Of a DNA stretch of 64,000 nt, positions 26,850 through 35,735 are shown in pieces. Both the position numbers and the translations under genes were made by a program. The DNA lies in assembly GCF_900156055.1 (NCBI RefSeq), contig NZ_FTMQ01000003.1, forward strand, positions 310,001 to 374,000. Direction: 5' to 3'. The notes below the pieces were generated by a model. The model saw nothing but the letters and a program-made list of their open reading frames with translations. It did no database searches and was not told where the DNA came from. The stretch is from Rhizobium sp. RU33A (lineage in GTDB: Bacteria > Pseudomonadota > Alphaproteobacteria > Rhizobiales > Rhizobiaceae). The first letter of the stretch is position 1. Every line of letters starts with the position of its first letter.

Positions 26850-27446
26850 TCAGGCCTTGGGCCGCAGGGCCGGGTAGGGCTCGAAAGCCTTCGCGAACTT
26901 GGCCGGCCATTCCGTGAGCGCGGCCCGACCATTTTCCCATTCGCCGGGGAAGCGCAACATCAGGTAGCCGAGGGTGGACGCCAGCGCAAAGTGGCCGCCA
27001 TGCAGCTTCTTTCCAATCTTTGGCAGGTGCTTGTCGAGATGATCGAGGCCACGATTGATCTTCGCCCATTGCCGGTCGATCGCATCCTGGCTGACGAGTT
27101 CCGGCGGCCGGAAGCGCTTTTCGTAGACGATGGCCAGTAGGCTGTCGCAGATACCGTCGGACAGGGCCTCGAGCACATCCGCTTCGGTCCGCTTCTCGTC
27201 CTTCTTCGGATAGAGACGTTTGTCGGACAGGCGGTGCAGATACTGCATGATCGCCCGGCTGTCGAAGATGGCCGTTCCGTCGTCGGTGATCAGCGTCGGG
27301 ATCTTGCCGAGCGGATTGGCGTCGACGAGTTCTGACGGGTTCTCCGCCGTGTTGACCCTGACCTCTTCCAGTTCGATGCCGAGATGGCGGGCCGCCATGC
27401 GAACCTTGGACGAATAGGGCGAGGCGGGCGCGAAGAGCAGCTTCAT
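26850..27446 (-). CDS. Glutathione S-transferase family protein
   Basis: The 198-residue protein has an N-terminal thioredoxin-like domain MKLLFAPASPYSSKVRMAAR, with the serine-rich PYSSKVR segment in the active-site position, the cis-proline turn GKIPTLITDDG (about 47) and DSRAIMQYL (about 62) for glutathione binding. The C-terminal helices cover about 85-195. Relatives in proteobacteria have glutathione-binding or detoxification roles; no substrate is suggested. It is convergent to ropB and lies downstream of the RNase T2 gene on the same strand, 29 bases apart. Confidence 0.86.
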   Translation of the reverse strand: MKLLFAPASPYSSKVRMAARHLGIELEEVRVNTAENPSELVDANPLGKIPTLITDDGTAIFDSRAIMQYLHRLSDKRLYPKKDEKRTEADVLEALSDGICDSLLAIVYEKRFRPPELVSQDAIDRQWAKINRGLDHLDKHLPKIGKKLHGGHFALASTLGYLMLRFPGEWENGRAALTEWPAKFAKAFEPYPALRPKA

Positions 27447-27475
27447 GATGGTTTCCTGTGGCTCTCGTGGCGAAC

Positions 27476-28240
27476 TTAGCGCGTTGGCGGGACGATGATC
27501 TCGGAGCGCCGGCAGGACCGGCTGTCGACCTCAGGACAGGCGCGGAAGCCGAGCGACCGGTCGAGGCAGATCCTGACTTCGTCGACTCTCTCCCTATCAC
27601 AGGTCACGGCGACTGCCGAGCGGGTGAGCCCCGGATTGCTTCGGATGAAGGCTGCCTCCATGGCCTGAGGCGATGTCCGGCTTTCGATATCCACATTGGA
27701 AAGCTCGGTCGGAATGCGAATGGTATCATGCGCTTGGCGCACCAGTTTGAAGTACTCGGTCATGCCGAGCCCCGAACACGAGCCGTGTTTGCGCCACTGG
27801 TGGCCGATCAACCCCATGCTCGGCATAATGTCGATGACGGTTCGCCCGATCCGCTCGGGGACGCGGCTGCCTTCCGGTGTCGGGCAATTCTCCGGCCAGC
27901 CCGTTTCATTCTGCGGCCAAAGCCCGTGCACCACCCATCCGAAGTCCTTGCCCGCGCCGCATTGATCGCGGTTGCGGCCGGCAGCTTCGCCGTCACAGAA
28001 GGTCGGCGACCAGGAAAGCGCCAGCACGTAGAAGTCGAACCCACTGCCTTGCGGCGCCTCCGGGGTATCCGTCCTCGTCGTCGGCTGACGCTGTTCGGGA
28101 AAGCGAGGCTGCGGGGCGGATTCTGTTGATGGCGCAATTGGCGTGGACCGTTCGGCGGGACCGTCGGCCGGCAGCAGACTGTAGACGACCGAGGCCGCAA
28201 GCAGCAGGCCGAAGGCGTAAAGACCGGTATAGCGTCCCAT
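27476..28240 (-). CDS. Ribonuclease T2 family protein with N-terminal hydrophobic segment
   Basis: RNase T2 enzymes cut RNA without base specificity through a cyclic phosphate and act outside the cytoplasm. The 254-residue protein has a hydrophobic segment (about 5-23, signal peptide or anchor), a Pro/Ser/Thr-rich linker (about 24-66) and the T2 domain. Both conserved active-site segments are intact: HGLWP (105-109) and HQWRKHGSC (147-155). Cysteines at 82, 94, 119 and 155 can form the usual disulfides. It is encoded between rlmJ and a GST gene on the same strand. A role in periplasmic RNA salvage is an inference. Confidence 0.9.
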   Translation of the reverse strand: MGRYTGLYAFGLLLAASVVYSLLPADGPAERSTPIAPSTESAPQPRFPEQRQPTTRTDTPEAPQGSGFDFYVLALSWSPTFCDGEAAGRNRDQCGAGKDFGWVVHGLWPQNETGWPENCPTPEGSRVPERIGRTVIDIMPSMGLIGHQWRKHGSCSGLGMTEYFKLVRQAHDTIRIPTELSNVDIESRTSPQAMEAAFIRSNPGLTRSAVAVTCDRERVDEVRICLDRSLGFRACPEVDSRSCRRSEIIVPPTR

Positions 28241-28258
28241 GCGCTGCTCGGCTCCCGC

Positions 28259-29122
28259 TCAGTCTTCGCCGCGCAGCCAGAAGCAGCGATGTGAGGCGTA
28301 TCGATCCTGCGCCATCAGCCGCTTCAGTTCCGGCAGGACCAGATGCATTTCGTCCTTCAGCGTGAAGGGCGGGTTGACGATGACGAGGCCGGTTCCGGAA
28401 AGGCCCGTCTGCTCGCGGTCGCTTTTCACATGCAACTCGGCGCAGAGCATCTTGGGGATGCCAAGCGCCTGTAGGGCCTCATGGAATTCCTTGATCGGCG
28501 CGCCTTTCTTGATCGGATACCAGAGGCAGTAGACACCAGTGCCGAAACGCCGATGCGCCTTGGCAAGCCCGTCCACCAGCCGCTCATATTCGCCCTCGAT
28601 CTCGAAGGGCGGATCGACCAGCACGATGCCGCGCTTTTCCTTCGGCGGCAGATGCGCATTCAGCGTCAGCCAGCCGTCGAGCTCGGTCACGCGAACCTGG
28701 AAGTCACCCTCGAACTGCCGGGCGAGCGCCCGCGCGTCCTCGGGATGCAGTTCCATCGCAGACAGCCTGTCCTGCGGGCGGAAGAGATCGCGCGCGAGTT
28801 TCGGCGATCCGGGATAGCGTGTCAGCGGTCCGCCGGCCTGGCGATCCGGGTTGAGCGCCTTCACCGCATCGAGATAGGGCGCCATGATCTCGGCCACCTT
28901 CTCCGGCAGCTCGGCATCGATCACCTTGCCGATCCCCTCCAGCCATTCGCCAGTCTTCTGCGCTTCGCCCGACGAGAGGTCGTAGAGCCCGATTCCGGCA
29001 TGGGTATCGAGCACGCGGAATGCCTTGTCCTTCTGCTGCAGATAGACGATCAGCCGCGAAAGGACGAGGTGCTTCAAGACATCGGCAAAATTGCCCGCGT
29101 GATAGATGTGGCGATAATTCAT
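28259..29122 (-). CDS. rlmJ: 23S rRNA (adenine2030-N6)-methyltransferase RlmJ
   Basis: RlmJ methylates A2030 in 23S rRNA before ribosome assembly is complete. The 287-residue protein begins MNYRHIYHAGNFADVLKH, the very conserved family start, has DTHAGIGLYD (about 59-68) as SAM-binding loop and the catalytic VDPPFE (about 169-174). Length is typical. The start ATG is at 29122, divergent from the molybdopterin oxidoreductase gene. Confidence 0.95.
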   Translation of the reverse strand: MNYRHIYHAGNFADVLKHLVLSRLIVYLQQKDKAFRVLDTHAGIGLYDLSSGEAQKTGEWLEGIGKVIDAELPEKVAEIMAPYLDAVKALNPDRQAGGPLTRYPGSPKLARDLFRPQDRLSAMELHPEDARALARQFEGDFQVRVTELDGWLTLNAHLPPKEKRGIVLVDPPFEIEGEYERLVDGLAKAHRRFGTGVYCLWYPIKKGAPIKEFHEALQALGIPKMLCAELHVKSDREQTGLSGTGLVIVNPPFTLKDEMHLVLPELKRLMAQDRYASHRCFWLRGED

Positions 29123-29197
29123 GAAGGCTTCCGATGGCAGTGATGAATTGTTCGAATGGGGCTTTTGAGCGTTCAGGCCTTAGCCTATAACCGGCTC

Positions 29198-31312
29198 ATG
29201 AACATCCAGAGCCCCATTCGAAACCGGTCGCTCGGTCATACGGCCTGTCCGCATGACTGTCCATCCACCTGTGCGCTTGACGTCGAGTTGACCGAGGACG
29301 GTCGTATCGGTCGTATGCGCGGGGCAACCGAAAACAGCTATACGGCCGGCGTCATCTGCGCCAAGGTCGCGCGATATGCCGAGCGGCTCTACCACCCCGA
29401 CAGGCTGATCAAGCCGGTTCGGCGGGCTGGCGCCAAGGGTGCAGGCCAGTGGCAGGACGTCACCTGGGAAGCCGCCCTTGACGAAATCGCCGACGCCTTC
29501 GTCAAGGCCGAGCAACGCCACGGTTCCGAAGCGGTTTGGCCTTACTTCTACGCCGGCACCATGGGTCTGGTGCAGCGCGATTCCATTGAGCGCTTGCGCC
29601 ACGCCAAGAGGTATTCCGGCTTCTTCGGCACAATCTGCACCAACATGGCCTGGACCGGCTATGTCATGGGCACAGGCACGCTGCGCGGTCCCGACCCGCG
29701 TGAGATGGCCGTCTCCGATTGTGTCGTGATCTGGGGCACCAATGCGGTCGCCACCCAGGTCAATGTGATGACCCATGCGATCAAGGCGCGGAAAGATCGT
29801 GGCGCGAAGATCGTCGTTGTCGACATCTACGACAATCCGACGATGAAACAGGCCGACATGGCCTTGATCCTGAAGCCCGGTACGGATGCGGCCCTCGCCT
29901 GTGCTGCCATGCATGTCGCCTTCCGCGATGGCTATGCCGACCGCGAATACATGGCGAAGTTTTCAGATGATCCGGCTGGGCTTGAAGAGCATCTGAAGGA
30001 CAAGACGCCTCAATGGGCCTCGGCCATCACCGGCCTCTCTGTCGACGAGATCGAGGCCTTCGCCCGCCTCGTCGGCCAGACGAGGAAGACCTATTTCCGC
30101 CTCGGCTATGGTTTTACCCGCAGCCGCAATGGTGCGGTTTCCATGCACGCGGCCTTGTCGCTCGCAACAGTGCTCGGTTCCTGGCAATACGAAGGCGGCG
30201 GTGCCTTCCATTCGAACAGCGACATCTTCCAGCTGAACAAGGCGGAGCTGATGGGCACGGGCATGGTCGATCCAGACATCCGCATGCTCGACCAGTCGCA
30301 GATCGGTCGCGTGCTGACTGGGGACGCGGAAGCTCTGCGCCATCGTGGTCCGGTCGACGCACTGATCATCCAGAACACCAATCCGGTGAATGTCGCCCCC
30401 GAACAGCGGCTCGTGAAGCAGGGCTTCCTGCGCAACGACCTCTTCGTTGCCGTGCACGAGCAGTTCATGACCGAGACGGCAGAGCTTGCCGACATCGTCC
30501 TGCCCGCCACCATGTTCGTCGAGCATGACGACATCTATCGTGGCGGCGGCCAGAGCCATATCCTGCTCGGACCGAAGCTCGTCGATGCGCCGCCTCTGGT
30601 ACGCACCAATCTCTTTGTAATCGAGGAACTGGCCAAACGTCTCGGAGTGGCTAATCGACCGGGCTTCGGCAAGACCGAGCGCGAGCACATCGAGCGCATG
30701 CTCTACATCAGCGGCAAACCCGATTTCGACACGCTGATCGAGGACAAGTGGCTCGACTGCCAGCCGGCCTTCGAGGACGCGCATTACCTGAACGGCTTTG
30801 CCCATCCCGACGGCAAGTTCCGCTTCAAGCCGGACTGGGAAAATACGCCAGCCCCGAACAAGCCGCCGGCGAAGCTGGGTTCACTCGGCCCGGTCAAGGC
30901 GCTGCCAGTCTATCCCGATCAGGTCGACCTAATCGAAGTGGCCGATGCGGAGCACCCCTTCCGCCTTGCGACCTCGCCGGCGCGCAACTTCCTGAACTCC
31001 ACCTTCGCTGAGACCAAAACCTCGCGTGACAAGGAAGGCCGCCCCGAGGTCATGGTCAATCCGGCGGATGCCCTGAGCCTCGGCCTTGCCGATGGCGATG
31101 TCGTGCGCCTTGGCAATGCCCGAGGAGAACTCCGCATCCATGCCAAGGTGACCGAAGCCGTGAAGCCGGGCGTACTCGTTGCCGAGGGCCTTTGGCCGAA
31201 CAAGTCCCATCTCGACGGCGAGGGCATCAATGTCCTGACCGGTGCGGATCCGGCCGCCCCCCATGGCGGTGCCGCCTTCCACGACAACAAGGTCTGGATG
31301 AGAAAAGCATAA
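29198..31312 (+). CDS. Molybdopterin (bis-MGD) oxidoreductase of the DMSO reductase superfamily
   Basis: This large cytoplasmic-type enzyme has a 4Fe-4S motif near its start, CPHDCPSTC with a fourth Cys in GVICAKVAR, then the molybdopterin-binding domains and a C-terminal dinucleotide-binding domain (LATSPARNFLNSTF, then VMVNPADALSLGLADGDVV). The start at 29198 (MNIQSPIRN, about 704 residues) is preferred because family members begin shortly before the cluster motif; an in-frame ATG at 29156 is also possible, and neither has a strong ribosome site. There is no Tat signal and no electron-transfer subunit gene nearby. The substrate is unknown; formate dehydrogenase-like or unclassified reductases are closest by pattern. 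A NUDIX gene follows after two bases. Confidence 0.87.
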   Translation: MNIQSPIRNRSLGHTACPHDCPSTCALDVELTEDGRIGRMRGATENSYTAGVICAKVARYAERLYHPDRLIKPVRRAGAKGAGQWQDVTWEAALDEIADAFVKAEQRHGSEAVWPYFYAGTMGLVQRDSIERLRHAKRYSGFFGTICTNMAWTGYVMGTGTLRGPDPREMAVSDCVVIWGTNAVATQVNVMTHAIKARKDRGAKIVVVDIYDNPTMKQADMALILKPGTDAALACAAMHVAFRDGYADREYMAKFSDDPAGLEEHLKDKTPQWASAITGLSVDEIEAFARLVGQTRKTYFRLGYGFTRSRNGAVSMHAALSLATVLGSWQYEGGGAFHSNSDIFQLNKAELMGTGMVDPDIRMLDQSQIGRVLTGDAEALRHRGPVDALIIQNTNPVNVAPEQRLVKQGFLRNDLFVAVHEQFMTETAELADIVLPATMFVEHDDIYRGGGQSHILLGPKLVDAPPLVRTNLFVIEELAKRLGVANRPGFGKTEREHIERMLYISGKPDFDTLIEDKWLDCQPAFEDAHYLNGFAHPDGKFRFKPDWENTPAPNKPPAKLGSLGPVKALPVYPDQVDLIEVADAEHPFRLATSPARNFLNSTFAETKTSRDKEGRPEVMVNPADALSLGLADGDVVRLGNARGELRIHAKVTEAVKPGVLVAEGLWPNKSHLDGEGINVLTGADPAAPHGGAAFHDNKVWMRKA

Positions 31313-31314
31313 AG

Positions 31315-31914
31315 ATGAGCATTTTCGACAAGGCCCGGATCGCGATCCTGGAAGACAAGACGCTGTGGAAAGGCTGGAGCCATCTGCGCGGCATCACCTT
31401 CGATTTCTTCCGCGAGGGCAGGGCGCCGCATCGCCTCTCCTGGGAGGTCTTCGAGCGTCGCAATGCGTCAGCCATTCTCCTGCACAATGTCGACCGCGAC
31501 ACGGTCACTCTGGTCCGCCAGCTGCGCATCGCAGCTCACTTGAGCGGCGAATATCCCTATCTGCTCGAAGCCCCGGCCGGCTTCATCGACGACGGCGAAA
31601 CGGCGTTGCAGGCAGCGCTCCGCGAAGCGCTGGAAGAAACCGGCTTCAAGATCAGAACGGCCACCCCGGCCTTTGCCGCCTTCATGTCGCCGGGCTCCGT
31701 CACCGAAAAGCTGCACGGCTTCTACGCCGCCGTAACCGATGCCGACCGCATCGCTGCAGGTGGTGGGCTCGAGGACGAGCAGGAAGACCTCGAAGTGATC
31801 GAGTTATCCTTCTCCGAGGCATTGGAGATGGTGGAGGCCGGCGAGATCATCGACGCGAAGACGATCATGCTCTTGCAATGGGCGGCGTTGCGGAGGAGTG
31901 CCGGGGGCGCTTAA
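31315..31914 (+). CDS. NUDIX hydrolase, ADP-ribose pyrophosphatase-like
   Basis: NUDIX enzymes cleave nucleoside diphosphates linked to another group. The 199-residue protein carries an exact NUDIX box at 89-111 (Gly, Glu, then REALEETG). LLEAPAGFIDDGE upstream and MSPGSVTEK downstream are typical of the ADP-ribose pyrophosphatase branch. The ATG at 31315 follows the oxidoreductase stop by two bases, so it is probably co-transcribed. Its last four bases overlap the end of the convergent ABC exporter gene. A decayed second copy of its C-terminus lies at 33.9-34.05 kb. Confidence 0.9.
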   Translation: MSIFDKARIAILEDKTLWKGWSHLRGITFDFFREGRAPHRLSWEVFERRNASAILLHNVDRDTVTLVRQLRIAAHLSGEYPYLLEAPAGFIDDGETALQAALREALEETGFKIRTATPAFAAFMSPGSVTEKLHGFYAAVTDADRIAAGGGLEDEQEDLEVIELSFSEALEMVEAGEIIDAKTIMLLQWAALRRSAGGA

Positions 31915-33764
31915 TCGTCCAGCGACGCGATGTAGCCACCCGTCTGGCGCGCCCAAAGACGGCTGGAAAGACCACCTGCACTCAGCAGATCGTCGGGTCT
32001 TCCTTCCTCGACGATCCGCCCCTTGTCGAGCACGACAATGCGGTCCATGCGGGCAATGGTCGACAGCCGATGCGCAATCGCGATCACAGTTTTACCCTCC
32101 ATCAGCAGGTCGAGCTTCTCCTGGATCGTCGCTTCCGCCTCGCTGTCGAGCGCCGACGTTGCCTCGTCCAACACCAGGATCGGCGCATCCTTGAGCAGCA
32201 CGCGGGCAATGGCGACCCGCTGGCGCTGACCGCCTGAGAGCTTGACGCCACGATCCCCGACATAGGCCGCATAACCGGTGCGTCCCTCGCTGTCCTTCAG
32301 GTCGGCGATGAAGGCATCGGCCTGAGCAAGGCGTGCCGCGGCTTCCAGCTCTGCCTGCGCAGCACCCGGCCGGCCATAAAGGATGTTGTCGCCGACCGAG
32401 CGATGCAGCAATGATACATCCTGGGCAATGAAGCCGATCTGCGCGCGCAGGCTCGCCTGGGTCACTTCGGCGATATCCTGCCCGTCGATGATAATGCGTC
32501 CGCCGTCTAGGTCGTAGAGGCGCAGAAGCAGGCTCACCAGCGTGGTCTTGCCAGCGCCCGACAAGCCCACGAGCCCAACCTTCTCGCCGGCTGAAACCGA
32601 CAGCGAGAGGCCGTGAATGATCTGCTGGCTCTCGTGATACTCGAAATTCACTTGGTCGAAGCGGATCTCGCCGCGCTTGACTGAGAGCGCCTTCGCCCCC
32701 GGCACATCAACCACCGTCGGCGGCGTGGTCATGACCGGCATGGCGTCGCGAATTGTGCCGATCGCCTCGGATATCTGTTGGCCGAGACTGAGGAAGCCGC
32801 GGGAATTGGATGCCAGCCGCTGGGTGATCGTTATCGCTGCGACGAATTCGCCGAGCGTGACAAAGCCATCGGCAATCCCCCAGAGGCTGACTGCAAAGAT
32901 GGCGATGAACAACAAGGTGTTGGAGGAGATGACCAGGAGATCTGCGGTAAGGCCGATGCGGCGCTCGCGAAACTGTGCGGTCATCGACCGCTCCATCACA
33001 CGCCGCAGCGCACCGGCCTCGCTGTCCTCGGCGGCGAACAGCTTGACCGTCTGGATGTTGCTGTAGAGGTCGGTCATCTCCCCGACCACGCGGCTGCGCG
33101 CCCGCGCCGCCGTCTTGGCCGTTGCGCTAAACTGCGGCACGGCCTGTTTTGCGATCACGCCATTTATGGCGATCCACACGAGGACCGGGAGCGTCAACGG
33201 CCAGGACAGCGCAGTCAAAAGCACGACCGATCCGACCATCTGCACAAAGAAGAGTGGCAGCGTCCAGACTGCCGCCGCCATCTGTTGCTTGACGGCCCCT
33301 GCCACCTGGGCAATGCGGCTGGCCACCTGGCCCGAGAACTGGTTATGGAAGAAACCAAGATCCTGACTCTCTACCGCCTTGTGGCCATGCCACTGAATGA
33401 GTGTGGGAAGGCTGACGCTGAGCACGTGGGCGCCCAGTGCATTGCAGAGAAAGATCAGCAGCGGCAGCACCGGAAAAAACAGCGCGACGAAACCAGCGAG
33501 TGGCCACCGATGGGCATCGAGATAGGGAAGCAGACCTTGGCTGGAGATGCCGTCGATCAGGTGCGAGACACCCCAGAGAACAGTCAGATTGACGATCTCG
33601 ACGCTGGCAGACAGGCCAAGCACGACCAAAAACGACTTCGGTGCGTATGCGACGAAATGCAGGACCAGTCGCAGAGGGCCATCACTCGGAATCCTACGAT
33701 ACGGCACTTCGAGCGGTCGGAGTAGCCTTTCAAAAGGGGTGAAAATCCGATCGGACAACGTCAT
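31911..33764 (-). CDS. ABC exporter, fused permease-ATPase (MsbA-like type)
   Basis: The 617-residue half-transporter starts at ATG 33764 (MTLSDRIFTPFERLL); the frame is open further upstream but runs into the NUDIX remnant and has no family similarity. Six membrane helices cover about 45-335 and the ATPase about 370-600, with Walker A GLSGAGKTTL, Q-loop IAQDVSLLH, signature LSGGQRQRVAIARVLL, Walker B ILVLDEATSALD and the switch His in IAHRLST. All ATPase motifs are intact. It should act as a homodimer or with a partner to export lipid, peptide or drug; the substrate is unknown. Its stop overlaps the convergent NUDIX gene. Confidence 0.92.
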   Translation of the reverse strand: MTLSDRIFTPFERLLRPLEVPYRRIPSDGPLRLVLHFVAYAPKSFLVVLGLSASVEIVNLTVLWGVSHLIDGISSQGLLPYLDAHRWPLAGFVALFFPVLPLLIFLCNALGAHVLSVSLPTLIQWHGHKAVESQDLGFFHNQFSGQVASRIAQVAGAVKQQMAAAVWTLPLFFVQMVGSVVLLTALSWPLTLPVLVWIAINGVIAKQAVPQFSATAKTAARARSRVVGEMTDLYSNIQTVKLFAAEDSEAGALRRVMERSMTAQFRERRIGLTADLLVISSNTLLFIAIFAVSLWGIADGFVTLGEFVAAITITQRLASNSRGFLSLGQQISEAIGTIRDAMPVMTTPPTVVDVPGAKALSVKRGEIRFDQVNFEYHESQQIIHGLSLSVSAGEKVGLVGLSGAGKTTLVSLLLRLYDLDGGRIIIDGQDIAEVTQASLRAQIGFIAQDVSLLHRSVGDNILYGRPGAAQAELEAAARLAQADAFIADLKDSEGRTGYAAYVGDRGVKLSGGQRQRVAIARVLLKDAPILVLDEATSALDSEAEATIQEKLDLLMEGKTVIAIAHRLSTIARMDRIVVLDKGRIVEEGRPDDLLSAGGLSSRLWARQTGGYIASLDD

Positions 33765-33891
33765 GGAAGGTCCCTGGCAACAGCACTGCGTGATCAAAAT
33801 GAGAACACGAATAGAGCTGAGTCCAGCGGAGAGAGGAACCCTTAGATTTGGGTGGGCTGCTATCCTCGGAGCGGACCGCGTGCCGCCCTGA

Positions 33892-34047
33892 CTGCGGTTG
33901 TCTTTGGAAAGACAAGAAAGAATCGAAGTCGTAGAGCTCTCTTTCTCAGACTCTCTCGGGATGATGGAGGCTGGCGAGATCATCGACGCCAAGGCGTTTA
34001 TGCTCTTGCATTGGGCGGCGTTGAAGCGCAGCGACCAGCTAGGCTAG
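33892..34047 (+). pseudogene. Decayed NUDIX hydrolase C-terminal fragment
   Basis: Read in frame from 33892 to the TAG at 34045-34047, the translation contains IEVVELSFSD, then EAGEIIDAKAFMLLHWAALKRS. This matches, residue by residue with some substitutions, the last 45 or so residues of the intact NUDIX protein ending at 31914 (IELSFSE, EAGEIIDAKTIMLLQWAALRRS). A TGA at 33889-33891 closes the frame upstream and no NUDIX box precedes it, so only a tail remains. The DNA differs at many third positions, which suggests an old paralogue or a diverged allele rather than a fresh duplication. The ABC exporter lies between the two copies. Confidence 0.8.
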
Positions 34048-34985
34048 AAGCTCCCCTTCACGCCTGCTGATAGAGTGATCGACTGAAAATCAGCCGCTGC
34101 ACCATCCTCAAAACTACCGCTCGCACCGGTTACGGTGTGGCGGACATGGGCGTCGCCCCGTGTCTTGAAGATCTTCTGGAAGTCGCCCCCGACATAAATC
34201 GATGCCGATTGCAGGATCTTGTAGTCGGCCGTGACTGTCGCTCCAACCATTGGCGCCGGGTCAAGCGTGTCGGTAAAGCGCAGATTTCTGAGCCAGTGGT
34301 CATCGACGCCTTTGTAGCTGATGGCTGCACCACCGCGCAGAACGCCCGAGAGCGTCATGGCGCCGATCTTCTGTTCGGCATTGGCGCTCAGGAACACAGT
34401 TGGAATGCGCTGTTCGTAGGTAATGCCCTTCAACCCGTCGGCGAAACTGCCGACCATGTCATGTAGTGTCGTATCGGTATAAATGTAGCTGCCGCCGCGG
34501 GCCGTCCATTTGACATTGGTGTAACCGATGCCGCCACCGAGGCCGAGGCGGGTGGCACCCGTGTCAACGAGCGCCCGTTCGGCTTCGAGGAGCACGTTTA
34601 TGTAGCGGTCAAGCTCGGTATCCGGATGCAAGGACTGGTGCGTCCAGCCGGAATAGGAGGTACTCAGCCAGTCGCGATCTTCCATGTAACCGTTGCCGCC
34701 GAGACCGACATCGAGCCGTCCCTTTAGCTTCCAGGCGTAGCCGATGTCGACTTCGCCGCCTAGCGTGCCGGTAACGACGCCCTTGCTCTCCCAGTCGAGC
34801 TGACTGATCTTGCGTCCGCCGCTATAGACATATTCGCCGGCCTTGATGTTAGCCATTCCGACGCCGGAATAGTAGAGCACCGAGCCGGCGGATGCCCCCC
34901 TATACGCATCCTGGCCGAATGCCGGTGTGGCGAGCAAAAGCGCGCCTCCGAGAAGGAGAGCGTGATTGATCTGGGACTGGAACAT
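34044..34985 (-). CDS. Omptin-family outer-membrane protease
   Basis: Omptins (OmpT, Pla, PgtE) are ten-stranded outer-membrane barrels that cut surface peptides and proteins between basic residues. The 313-residue protein has a signal peptide (1-24, cut after AFG), and shows the family landmarks SGGRKISQLDW (55-65), EDRDW (102-106), HPDTELD (120-126), TARGGSYIYTD (161-171) and GVDDHW (226-231), ending in Phe. The four catalytic residues of OmpT (two Asp, Asp-x-His) correspond to D103, D105, D228 and H230 and are all present. It is monocistronic by appearance, between a NUDIX remnant and purN. The cleavage target is unknown. Confidence 0.92.
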   Translation of the reverse strand: MFQSQINHALLLGGALLLATPAFGQDAYRGASAGSVLYYSGVGMANIKAGEYVYSGGRKISQLDWESKGVVTGTLGGEVDIGYAWKLKGRLDVGLGGNGYMEDRDWLSTSYSGWTHQSLHPDTELDRYINVLLEAERALVDTGATRLGLGGGIGYTNVKWTARGGSYIYTDTTLHDMVGSFADGLKGITYEQRIPTVFLSANAEQKIGAMTLSGVLRGGAAISYKGVDDHWLRNLRFTDTLDPAPMVGATVTADYKILQSASIYVGGDFQKIFKTRGDAHVRHTVTGASGSFEDGAAADFQSITLSAGVKGSF

Positions 34986-35078
34986 GAGCTGACCGTATCG
35001 ATTGAATAATCGTCACGGTTGCATGGTTATGGTTAAGGGATTGCTACCTTGCGTCGGCTTCTACGCCGGCAGCGGGTG

Positions 35079-35735
35079 TCAGGCGCTGATCAGCTTCGCG
35101 GCTGCAACCGTCTCCGAAGCCAGCCGTTCGACGCTGCCATCGGCACGCATGGAGACGCTGCCGGAGGCAACCAGCTTCAGAGCAGCCGCATATGTCTGGT
35201 GCTCCACTGTCAAAACGCGCGCAGCCAACGTGTCGGCTGTATCATCGATCAGAACGGGCACGACCGCCTGTGCAACAACAGGGCCTTCATCCATGCCTTC
35301 GGTAACGAAATGCACGGTGCAGCCGGCAACCTTCATGCCGGCATCGATCGCCCGCTGATGGGTTTGCAGACCCGGAAAGAGCGGCAGCAGGGAAGGGTGG
35401 ATATTGAGGATCCGGCCGGTATGCGGACGGATGAAATCGCCGGAGAGCAGGCGCATATAGCCCGCAAGGCAGATCAGGTCGGGGCCGATCTTCGCAAGTG
35501 CGGCAAGGATCGCCGCCTCATGCTCGGCCTTGGAGCCATAGGCCTTGCGCGGAAATACGCGTGTCGGAATACCGAGCGCTTCCGCCTTGGCAAGGCCGCC
35601 GGCCTCCGGTTTGTCGGAAAAGACCGCGACGATTTCGGCCGGATAATCCGCCGCTTCGCAGGCTTTCGCCAGTGCCAGCATGTTCGATCCGCCGCCGGAA
35701 ATGAAGGCGACGACGCGTTTGCGGCTGGCGCTCAT
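35079..35735 (-). CDS. purN: Phosphoribosylglycinamide formyltransferase PurN
   Basis: PurN formylates GAR with 10-formyl-tetrahydrofolate in purine synthesis. The 218-residue protein has the phosphate-binding FISGGGSNM (about 11-19), [12 protein letters not shown] (about 88-99), the catalytic [10 protein letters not shown] (about 109-118), with Asn and His, and the distal Asp in [11 protein letters not shown] (about 143). Its ATG overlaps the purM stop by four bases (ATGA), giving a purM-purN operon. Confidence 0.97.
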   Translation of the reverse strand: MSASRKRVVAFISGGGSNMLALAKACEAADYPAEIVAVFSDKPEAGGLAKAEALGIPTRVFPRKAYGSKAEHEAAILAALAKIGPDLICLAGYMRLLSGDFIRPHTGRILNIHPSLLPLFPGLQTHQRAIDAGMKVAGCTVHFVTEGMDEGPVVAQAVVPVLIDDTADTLAARVLTVEHQTYAAALKLVASGSVSMRADGSVERLASETVAAAKLISA

